From Homalodisca vitripennis (lineage: Eukaryota > Arthropoda > Insecta > Hemiptera > Cicadellidae): 64,000 nucleotides of DNA. The DNA lies in assembly GCF_021130785.1 (NCBI RefSeq), contig NC_060215.1, forward strand, positions 65,290,501 to 65,354,500. Reading direction: 5' to 3'. Both the position numbers and the translations under genes were made by a program. The first letter of the stretch is position 1. The number at the start of each line of letters is the position of its first letter. A model generated the notes under the pieces. It did not search any database and was not told where the DNA came from. It worked only from the letters and a program-made list of their open reading frames with translations. Positions 11,701 to 23,700 of this stretch are shown here, one piece after another.

Positions 11701-14700
11701 AGTATTATTTATTTTATATTGTTTTCGTTTATTTTTCTACAATGGCTGCAAGTACAAATGGTTTAAAAACGTAATCACATAAATGTCCTTTGTTTTATAG
11801 AGAAAAGGAAAAAATTACTAAATAATAAAAATTTTATTTTTTACTATTTACTGGAGTAGAAAAACATAAAAAAATAAGTTACAAAACATATATGCAATAA
11901 AACAAGTATGATTTTATGCACCAACAGCTTCAAACTGTACATGAAACTGGGAATTTTTATTTAAAAAGTTGTAGTTTAACCCTTTCCGGGCCAGGAGGCA
12001 ATATATTACCGCCATAGATCATGTCTGAAAAGTGCCAGGTGGCAAAATATTGCTGTCGGTGACATATGCGAAAAGCGCCAGGCGGCAATATATAGTCTCC
12101 TTGATATTAGTAGTTTTCTTAATTAAATACAACGTCAAATGATTAAAGTTTTATGTTTTTTTATTCCCTGGAATATTTGTAGATAATTAATATGAATATC
12201 ATTTTTATTTTGGAGGTCTATGCATTTTTATTACCTAATTGTCACGTGACACTTATAAAATGTTGTGAAGTACAATTATGCGTATTTCTACAAATTGTAT
12301 CATAAAAATTTATTTGTGATAGAAATAACACAAAATTTTGTATGGATGTTCCTTTCTAAATGTATAATATAATAAAATAGCTTCTCAGGGTAAAATTATT
12401 TTTACGTTTTTAGTTATTTGCAAAAAAAAAAATAATAAAAATTTTATGTAATTAAAACTTTTTTTAAATTTTAAATTACATATATATATTTTTTTGTTGA
12501 TAACATATATCTATACGAGTAATTTGGTGCAACTTTTAGGTCATTGTCTAATTTTTATGAAAACTTATATATTTTAATCTAAGAGACTGCAAAATCGTCA
12601 ATTTTAGCCTGGCACTTTTGACTAGTCACAGGGGGATATGAGATGTGAAAAAATTTTGCAACATCTCATATTGGCCCTGAAAGGGTTAAAAACTACAATG
12701 GTGTAATTTGAATATACATTTTGATATAACCAGATAAGGGAATTGCCATTATGTAACCGGTCTAATGAATGAATGAATGAAGTAATTAGTCTAAAAAAAG
12801 ATTAAAAGAATATCTCTCAATGGGATATTTATCAACCTCTTAAAACTTGTTTAAAGTACTGATTTTGATCATTTTTCCAAAATGGTACCCCAAATGTTTC
12901 CAAAAGAAAACTTTTATTTGGTAATCCATTGAATAAAATAATACAAAAAAGGATATAAAATCTTTATCTTGTTTAAATGTTTTGTTTAAAACACAAATAG
13001 CTCTCCTCGCAATATCCACTGAAATGTGAATTAAATGCTGCTGGAAATAGTCAAAGCACTATTAACCCTTTTGAGACTCATTAAAAAGTGCTAATTTCTC
13101 TATATGGTTGTATTTAAATGTTCAGTTTAAGTACAGTGTTGTATATTTTTAAACTAACACTTTTGTAAAAATAGGATTATGCATGATTTTTTAATGATTA
13201 GGCTTTAAATGTAGAATAAAACAAGGTTAAAAACAATGGTTTTAGTTACACCATTATATTTTTACTTTACAGTTTAATACTTAAAAACAAATATTTTGTT
13301 GTTGTTTTTAAACCAAAATCCCATGTTTAATGTATATTTTAAAGCTGTTGGTGCATCAAATCATATTTTTTTTATTCAACATATGTATCTTAACTTATTT
13401 CTTCTTGTTTTGTAATATTATTTCTACTCCAATAAACTGTAAAAAATAAAATTTATATAAATTGCTATTGTTAGGGACATCCAGGCCTAGATCAGGTGGA
13501 GGAGGCAAATCGGTTCCTTTCATGACTGGATGTTAAATTGTCACCTAGTATATCACTGAAGTAACTCATTTGTAATCCATTTGTAACTCACTTGTACTTG
13601 CAGCCATCAGAAAAATATATATTTCTAAATGAATAATTCATGCATTGTTTTAACACTATAACCTAACACAACTCATTCCAAAGTAATAAAGGTTACGTAT
13701 TTTCATGTAAAAATGAGGCCTAAAAATTATTAAATTGCACTTTACCCTCACATTTACAATAGATTAAAAGTTTGTATTACAATGAAATCAACAATAAAAG
13801 TACTAAGAACCTGATTCACAGTAGCTCAACTAGTTTGTTTAAGTTGGTAGACAATTCACTCAGCTGGAAATTTTGTTGCTCGCAACTAACTAGTAAATGT
13901 ACTGCGTAAAAACGGCTGCACTATTATTCAAACTATTCCCGAGAGGTAGCAGCACAATGCAAAGCCAGTAGAATCCAATGAAGTAATCTCGTACGTCAGT
14001 GAAATGAGACGTGATACGCCAGCTGTGCAGTACCTTTGATTCATCCACTAGTGGAACTGCAGCACAACGGGCGGCGTCCATGTTTCGTCCGGAAAGTGAT
14101 AAAGGTTTGCATTAAACTAAGGGATGGGTTAATTCCAATACTCGATACCTTGATTCTAAGGAGTATTGAGGTAATAAAGATTTTCTTTTCACTTAATTTC
14201 AATACCAATATTTTCAAAGTATTTATAGCAACAATTACTTCAAATACTGATGCAAATTACTGATCGCTAAAATGTGCTATTGTCTTAATATCTGTATGAA
14301 GAATGAAGAGATATGAAATTACTATAGTTTTTTAAATAATATAATGCTCACAATTCATAATTTTGCACATTGCTGCGAGTCTGCTGTGTCTATTCATGGA
14401 CTGATCAGCAGTAGGTAAATTTTTGGAATTTTTGTACCTTGTATTTGTGTACTTGTATAAATATCGATAAAAATACATGTATGTTTATATCTTAGAATGT
14501 TTTATCAGGGTCCTGTATAAATAATAACTAAATAATAGTTCAAAAATTAAGATAGAATAGGAACAGACTTACCTTTGCCAGACTGGAAGGATATTCCTCT
14601 TCTTCGTCATAGAGAATTAAAAAGAACTCACTTTAAAAAGAAGAGGAATGCCCTTCCAATCTGGTAAAGTTAAGTCTAACCATCCTGTCCAATCTATATT

Positions 14701-17700
14701 CTCATGTTAATTAAGACCTGACTTCCTACCCTCTTTAATCATTAATTAATTCAATACTATTTAAATACATAAGCATACCTGGAGTTTTTCATCAAACTTC
14801 TCAAGCGTGGGTGGTTGATAAGCGAACTTGCTGAGAACCATGAGTTCTTTAAAAACTGGACAGATCATTTTCTTCATGTTCTCATGGCTTGTTAAGGCTT
14901 CCTAAAAATCAAACTTCTGTTATAAAACGTCAAGTGAATCAGAATAATGTAACTATAACAAAATTTAAGACGCACTTTAAAATTGCAAAAAAACATCTGG
15001 TTTTTGTATTGTGGTGAATATTATCTGTACTATTATCACCTGCCACTTGTGGTTGATGGTATCACCTTACGGCAAACTACTTGGATAGTTCATTGAACTG
15101 TCTTATTTAGTTATGTCTGTAACCGACAGCAAATTGGGCAATGATTAATCATTGCATGCACAATGATGCTAATGACAAATATACTGTATATAAAAATAAA
15201 TTATAACAGTGATTATAAGTGACTCTGAAAGAGTATTGAAGGCACATTCCAACTACAAAAATAGAATGAACATATGTGAACTTTAAACCTTTTATATACC
15301 AGCAGATTGTCCTTTGAATCTCTTAGAAATACTATCAATTTTATTTCTATAATGCAGATCAATGGAATGAAAGATTTCTTATTCTTAATTTAATAATATA
15401 TACATATAGTCTTTCTTTGCAAAATCCATTTGAAGCATATTGTGCTTAGAGGGCATGTACTTGCATTGGAACAGAAAAGATTAGAAATAGTAAATTGCTC
15501 ATGGGGCATGTATTCGTGGTACTGCACAAATCATTAACCTTTATTATATTGCAGAAAATATATTTTTTTCTAAGAAAAAAATTGTATTGTTAAAGAAATC
15601 CATAAATAGCCTACTATATGAACTACAAAATTGATTTATGTTTTTGAAGGCTTACCTAATTTGAATCGCTTTAAAGAAAAAAAAACTGCCATAGGACATA
15701 CTCTCAAGTGGAAATCAGGGTTGTGTAATGACGTATTAACCAAATTAATACAAAAATTAAGAGGGTAGTTAGAACATTAATACTATTAACTAATTATTAA
15801 TTTACAAAATTATACCTTAATTAAGAGATCAATGGAATGTAAAACTCCTTCTTGAAGTTGAGTGAGAGATGTATCTGTTGGTAAAATGAATGGGGAAACT
15901 TCTCCAAGGACTGGAATAGAAACAGCAGTTTCTAGCACCCCACACAATTTCTCAAGATCACTGCTGGAAAACCTACAATACATATAAATAAAAGAGAGGT
16001 ATTTTATAATACAGAACGTTTTTGAGGGAAAGAAATATATTTTAAATATCAGTAAAATATTTTTCCCATAGCTTTTCTTACTTTTTCTAAATTTTTTTAA
16101 CATTTTTGTTCAAACATTTGTCATACCTCTCAATAGGTCTTTAAATTCTGATATCAAATAAATTTGCAACCTGTAAGCCCAATCCATGACTACAGTTTGT
16201 ATTTTAAGTGAACTGTTAACCATCATATAATTCCATAAATAACAAAATAATTTAAAATCACTGGTTGAAAATTTTGGACTATAAAGTGTATGATCCAGAG
16301 ATTTCCAAGCAAATGCGCTAACATTGTCATGGACAAATATCTTAATGGAAGATAATAAGCCAACTGGCTTGTTTTTAATGGCTAAATGAAGTTTTCTCAA
16401 GTTCATACAATTATTATCAGAACGGACTGTTTTGCCTCTCAGCATACAATCTGCTAATAACTCCTAAGAGGCAGTTGCCATGGTGAAATGATTTGTTTTA
16501 CTTTCATTCCGATTAGCGATCATGTGTATCACTATTCAATTGACTATTGCTTCAGTTCAAGAATCATAAGACGGTCAGTTCATCTGTAATGATGTAGTTC
16601 AAATTTTCTTCTACTTGCTTTAATTAGGACAAACACTAAGTGCAGCCCAAGAATTTGGTTTTGTGATCATAAAAAAGCAGTTTTCAATAATTCTGTATCT
16701 TTGAAACACTAATATATCCTCTTATTTCCTAGGTCACTGATATCTTATATTTATTCTTTGTAAATTAATTCATCTTTTAAAAATTATTTAACTGCTAATA
16801 CTAATGAATGCACAACTAGTTATATAAATTAATTTCATAATTGTATATTAAATAAACTTATGATTTTGGATTGTTGCAACATTTATTTTACTTTTTAATG
16901 AGTTGAATTTTATTTATTACACTCAATGCATGTAAATATTTGTAAATAAATTATGATTCAATTCAATATAATTTGGCACAATGATCTCCAATACACTGAA
17001 TAACCTTGAAAACTGGAGAAATTTAACTGATAACTTTTAAATCGCAAATCATCAGTTCTCTAAAATGTTGTTATCTACACTATGAACCTAATCTTCAGAA
17101 ATCAGAAATGATCAGCTTAAGTGTGGCTCCTAATGTATACTAAGCAATCTATCCTTCAATATTCTCATCCGTTTTTAACCTTTACTGCCACTCATAACAT
17201 TATCACTATATGTAATCTTAACAGATCTGAATTAAAAATCAATGGTTGTAAATTTAAGAAACCTTTTTTTACTATTTGTAAAATTCAGACCATAATAAAC
17301 CTGTATCTCTTTGATCTTATGAAATATATCTTTCAAAATCCTCAATTAGTAAAGCCAAGCAGTATAACACACTCCTGCAATACCAGGAATAAAAATACAA
17401 GCCATTCTGTTATTGCACTGAGGGTATAAAACCGTTTGTTACCCTTAGTCCTAAAGTACAATAAAATATATTTTTGAATAAATATTATTTATGGCTGTTA
17501 GATAACTCATTTTACGCACTGGATGAGTTCTTCTAATTAAAATAATTTTAATTTTAATTGCCCGAATGCCACTGGCTATATTTGTGTATTTTAGCTTATG
17601 TTTGCATAATATAAGATATAGATAATATAAGATTTATAACTGACTTGCCTATATTTATAATGAAAGCTGTAATGAGACTTCATGAATGATTTTTTATGGC

Positions 17701-20700
17701 AGTAAAAATATTGATTGATTGAGTGAACTTCTGCGTTGCAGTTTATTTTTTTAGGGAGATTCAATTTTCTTAAATATTATAAACTTCTACAACTCTGCAC
17801 AGACAGACAATATGGCTGTGAACGCATCACGCATCATTCTCGCTCTCGGTCACAAATGGGCCTTTAAAATAACATATCTCTTTTATTAACACCCTTTAAG
17901 GTGTATGGACATCATATGACGTCTTTTTTTGATAGGCTAAAATGAGTAATGGATGAAATCCGAAAAATTACCAAAAGGAGTAAAAAATTAAAATCTCTTA
18001 AAAAATGTTTATTTACATTTAAAAGCTTAATAAAAAAAGGACTATGTGCTCTACAAGTCAATAATTCAGTACTTTTTCAAAATCAAATGTCTTATTTCCT
18101 CACTACGGCAGAGTCAATCAATATTGTCTGGCATTTAGACAACAGTAACAAACTAGATGGTTGCTCAAGAAATATGTCTCTAAATATGGCCATAGTATGC
18201 AGTATACGAAGAATGGCTAGTATAATGTGGCGGCATAATCTGACAGCAAAGCGATGCACGCATGACGCGACCTTGAGTCAGTGGCTTCTACCAGGTGGCT
18301 ACTGAGATCTGGTGGTAAAATCAGATTACAAGTGAATGCGAGCACAAACATGGAAGTTAAGTATGTTGCCAATAGATTGAACCACTTTACAGACAAATCT
18401 ACTTAAAGGCAATCAGTAATAGCATCGCATTTACGATAATACAAAAATACAGAGGCTAAACGTCATATGACGTCCGAACTCCTTTGGGCCACTATAAGAA
18501 TATACGTCATATGACTGCCTTACTCATTATGTATAGTTTACACAAACTCCTTAAAAGGTTAATAATATCATAAAAATAAGCACACTTTTTTCTTTTCTTT
18601 TTTTTCCAAAGAGAGACTGATCCCCTTTTAAGCCTTATTCTGTCCGTCCTCATGGGCCACTGGCCTGTGCGAGGATCTTATCAAACAGAGTAAGGGGGAG
18701 AGTCGATACAGTACAAGGTTGATGGTACTGATAAAAAGTGCAACGGTCACAGACAGGATTTGAACCTGCGCATACACTCCCTTCACATTCATTCAACATT
18801 ATGTGTAGAGCACACTCCATTCTATTCCTTTTAGTCATTTATCAATAGTATTAACTATTAAACCAGCATCTTATAAAGATCTCTAAATAATTAATAAAAG
18901 TATCTTTAAAGTACTTAGTATGTTTAATTATACATCTGTTAAACCCTGTCTGTAAATTGATACTGCTAGATAAAACATATGTTGACTATGAGTTCAGAAT
19001 TAATATAATCTATCGCTATCAACATAATTATTCCAGTTTAAAAGAAACTAATTTTCTAAATTAATATTAATACTTAATCTAACCTGCCACAAACCATGTA
19101 ATTTAAGGTTTTGAGCTCAGAAACTGGAATAGAATATGATAACAATAGAAATAGAACAAAGTTATGAAGCTGGAATTATGCAGCTAGCCTCATGCACTGC
19201 ACATATAAATTGCTGACTCCAGAGCTAGCTAGCCTCTCACACAGGCCCAAGTCCTTTTGGATTGGCCACAGCCACTGAGGCGATGACCGCTGCTTGACCT
19301 GCTGAGCCGGTGGTCATCAGTTGCGTTCATAATTATAGGTAGGTAACACTTCGGTCCGCATCCTCTCTCCTCTCTATAGCTAATAAAACTCTGTTAAAAC
19401 TATCTTATGAATTCAGTTTATTCTAAACTGGAATAATTATGTGACCAAAAGCAATAGATTATATCAATTCTGAACTCATAGTTAACATATGTTTTATCTA
19501 GCATTAACAATTTATAAACGGGACATTACACTTCATATCAAAATCTCTAAAGATGTAATTTTGTTAAGAAAAGACAAGCATTTATTAGATTTATATCATA
19601 ACAATAAATGTAATAGTGTACAAGTTTGACTAATTATAAAATGTTATCATTCTTTTTATCTTACGAGATTTGAGCATTCTTTTACACTAACACAACTATG
19701 ATAGACTATGATATATAACAAGAGAAATGAAGATTAAACTTCCCAGGCTTAGCCTGTTTATTGGTCTATATTTGTTAATTTAATTTAAAGTATACCTGTG
19801 CCTAATGTGTTGAAATACTGCTGGGAACATGTGAACCAAAGCTGTAAGGAATGGTTGGGAGGGCAAATAAGCTGTGTCTTCTGAGTCAACCCGACACTCA
19901 AGAGCGATCTTGAGCCAAACTCTCCAAGCAACACTCCACATCTCCCCTCCATCTGATCCCTCATCTCCATCACTCTGGTAGAGGACTTCCTGGAATGACC
20001 TGAGAGCTGCGAGAGATACCTGTGCCAAACACAGTTTTTAAATGAGCTGATATATTGCTATTTTTCTTTCTTTACATAACAGAAATTAATTTGTATTATT
20101 TAAATTCAGGATTTTAGCTCAACGTTTTAGAGAAAAGTGAGCATAATTGTTTTTAGTTCAACTTGATCATGATCCTTTACAAAACATTTTTTACCTGGCC
20201 TTAATATTAACATGTTTCATCATTCATTACACTATTCTTTATTTTTGGTAGGTCTATTTAAACATAATTAATGCCATGAGATTTATCCAAATAGAACAAC
20301 TCCATTGTAACCAATTTGTTATTTGACCCTCCGACTGATAATAGGAAATTTCCATAATGATACACTGATTTTTGTCTTTGCGCAGCACATTTTTTTAGAC
20401 ATTAAAAAAAATATATGTTAAATATAATTTTTTTGTTAGAAAACAGAAAAAAATGTAAAATAATAAAATATAGTTTGTATTTACTCTAATGCTTGGTTAT
20501 CTGCACATAAACAACAAGAATGGCTATTATGCAACACGGTACTCGTCCGCTACATCGCGTGACTGGAGGACAAAATCATCGCATAGGTACTTCAGTATTA
20601 TCTCAGCCCACTATTTTTTAACAGGTTTTCCTTATCGAGGACCAAAATAAACTTCATTATACGTTCCTAATACTTTCATTCTTCCCTAATGGATCGTAAA

Positions 20701-23700
20701 ATACTCAATGAGTTATACTTCCTATCACCAAATCGTCTCCAAATAGACCTAGATAAGCGACCCTTCAAGTAGGCCTAGATGCATAAATCACGTGTTACTT
20801 TCGAATAATAAATTGTTGTTCTTTTGGCTTTTGTTTCCATTGATTGTCGTAATAAATTGAAAATTTTAAAATGAAGAAAGTCTCTTCTTTTTACAGAACA
20901 GAAATATTTTTACACAGTTCCAATGTTGATTTTTATTGCCCATGTTTCTGTACAGGCAACAGTTATTAAATTGGTCTATACTCGGGCAGTTTGGCATTTT
21001 ATATTCAATTTTAATTTTAAGCAAATATCAATAGGTATTTAAAGTAATAATTGTCAAAGTTAATAAAACAATCTAAAACCTATGGTTGATTAGATTACAG
21101 ATTTGAAATAAAACCAATTTAGAGTTCACCAACTCTAAATTAACATTGTTCATTTACTATATACCCACCGTTAGCGTTTATCTTATTGTTTTCTTCTGTT
21201 CAATGAATTTTTCCCAAAGTTTTTCACTAACATCCTTACATCTCTAGTTTCCATAAAAAGATTCATACACTAATTTCTGAATGTTTTATTTTTGTTCTGA
21301 CTCAAAAGTTCAGGGGCTTAAAACCAAATATGTTGATACAGGTTGAATCCATGGGAACCATGTGTAATGATAAGGTTAAGTGAGAAGGACATCCCATATT
21401 TTAATAACAAAATATATAATTCATATACTAAAAAAAGTATTTAATAATAATTAGGAATACAGCGACTTTAATTATGCTTTAGTTACATAGTGGATATTGT
21501 ACTACTTTTTAACCCATTCAAGACATTGGACGGGCAGTTTCCGTCCTTCCCTTCGCGCGGCGCAACGACTAAAGACGGGCCGCGCCCGTCCGCTAGACAC
21601 GACATCGACGTAGTTGAATATATTGCCGATAGATCGCATAGGCATTCACATTTGCTGCATATTTTGTTCTCAATATTGTAGTCTATGTTTTTCTTCTTCT
21701 TCGTTGATGAAAATCATCTGATATTGCCTCAAATCATCTTGGCAAAACAGCTTTCTTTCGTTTGTAAACAGTCAAGATGGCGTCTCGCGACCGGAATGAT
21801 GTGTTCGTAAATTCGGATGATTTTGCGGCTTACGTTGTTAATGTTTTAGATGAAGTGGTGATGAGGAATGTGACAGTGAACAAGATGACATGATACATGA
21901 AAATAATTAAATGTCTGATGGTACAAACGTTGACAGCAGTGATAATGAAAGTGACGATAACCCACCGGCTAGGCCTTGTGATTTTGCGTGAAGTGTTGGA
22001 CCAAATACTGTTAGTACAATGCGTTTTACCGGCAATGATGGAATAAATCCTATCATTTCGAGGTAGTTAAGAGAAAACTGCACTGAATCAGATGTGTTCA
22101 ATCACTTCTGTGACGAAACCTGTTGGGCTCAGGTAACCCTTTGGTAGGCTTCCCGGTTGTGGAGAATCACCACTGCGCCTTCAAGGAAAGTTTTGGGGGC
22201 ATTTTATTGAAAAGATACCTCCAACCACCAAAGCCAGGCCCTCAAGAAAATGTAAAGTTTGTGCCTCACAGGGGAAAAGAAGTGAAACAGTGTACCAATG
22301 TAAAAAGTGTCATGTTCCACTTCATCTGAGAACATTTTTTGAGGTGTTTCACACCCGAACCAACTTCTAAAGATGTATATTAAAAATTTGTAGATGGTGT
22401 AAATATATTTATATAAAAAAAACTAACGTTTTGTGTTCATAAAATAACAAGGAATAACTAGAGTAAATGTATAATATTCATAGCATGTTATACATTAAGT
22501 GTTATGCAATGTGCACCTGTTCTTACACGAAAGCATGGAAAATATCCAGTTCTGTAGTCCAAAAATTATAGTAATTTATTCAGTCACGAATGGGTTAATT
22601 GTACGATTACACATTAATGTTAAAAATTAATACTGGCCTCATTGTTTTTGCTGAGAGCAGAATTCTCAATGAACTCAAGCAGCAGAGACCAAGCACGGGG
22701 AAAGTCTCCAAGAGTCTGCAGTAGCTGCCGTTTGTTATTGAATACTCGAGCTACCCCTGAAAGGCTCATCACCTGCAAGATGCATTCCTCTCTAGAGAAT
22801 ATTTTTCTTTATAATTTAAACATATAAAATAAAGTACTTAAACTGTAGAATATTAAGTGCATTCCCGACGTAATTGAAATATAATAAGCGTGCCAAGAAT
22901 TACAAATACAACAGATTGTTAATAATCTAGTCAATTCTGAATTGTAAAATATTATTATTTTTGCTTATGTAAATTATTTCTTTAATGCATTAATATATAA
23001 CAACACTCTACAGAATTATTCAGAGATTTAATCAGATTGTAATGTTTTTGTTGTAATTTTTATTAACATGGAACATAAGATGTTTAACACATATTTTATG
23101 AGCCTTAACAGTATAGATTTATCAAAATACTGAAAGTTGGAATTTAGATGTCTAGAGAAACATAAACGATTGAGTTTACCTGAGTTTCTGCCCATTGTTT
23201 CTGAGCAGTGTTACGTGAGTGGTGTATCAGTATATTACCACCTGTGTCCACCTTCTCACTGCTTGCTGAATTTGATAATCTGCGTACCTTGTCCAGTAGT
23301 GGGAACAATACCTACAAGACATTATATCATACAAAAATGTTTAATATTAAACATAACGGTAACATGCTACAAATACAACTTCAATCAGACTCCACGCCTC
23401 AGAAATATATACTAAATACTTTTAAAAAAGTTTTTAACACTGAAGTTAAAAACACTGTTTTTAACACTGCACGGAGACATTAATACAAATTAAGGTTTAA
23501 ATAATAAATATTTCTCTTATTCTTAGGCTTATTTCATAACACAATGTCAATAAATTTAAGTCCACAGTTTACACTGTTGAATTCTTGAATATTTATGGAA
23601 TAATTATTCATATTTAGTGGAAAGACAACTTAGATTTTAAAATAATTATAACAATATTTAAATAATCTGCCAAATAAAATTACATAATTAATTTAAATGC

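Larger units (their letters stand above)
11602..14778 (-). other. MON2: MON2 intron between exons 18 and 19
   Basis: Holds a large inverted repeat (11732-13610) interrupted by a TTAA-bounded MITE, and a hairpin MITE at 14551-14700. A less AT-rich patch at 13880-14100 contains a short minus-strand ATG frame ([16 protein letters not shown]) ending in a GT that could be a relic first exon of an unknown element; I cannot identify it. Confidence 0.7.
15973..19795 (-). other. MON2: MON2 intron between exons 16 and 17
   Basis: A 3.8-kb intron almost filled by insertions described separately: mariner relic, retroelement tail, TTAA element, SINE and a long-TIR MITE. The quiet parts are 16460-17240 and 19530-19795. 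Confidence 0.8.
20020..22637 (-). other. MON2: MON2 intron between exons 15 and 16 (GC donor)
   Basis: Starts with GCCAGT at 22637 and ends with GGCACAG at 20020. The part 20020-21508 is AT-rich with nothing recognisable. 21509-22598 is a deleted piggyBac whose right end lies only 40 bases from the splice donor. Confidence 0.75.

Noticed and set aside
13062..13090. TTAACCCTTTTGAGAC as a piggyBac left end
   Set aside because: No inverted partner ending in GGGTTAA is found within the next few kilobases.
13890..14081. Minus-strand frame starting [16 protein letters not shown]
   Set aside because: The start is suggestive of a first exon, but the rest is hydrophobic read-through and no downstream exon or family could be recognised.
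17949..18305. 118-codon Lys-rich frame inside the 17886 TTAA element
   Set aside because: No similarity that I can see to transposases or host proteins; the composition is that of chance AT-rich translation.
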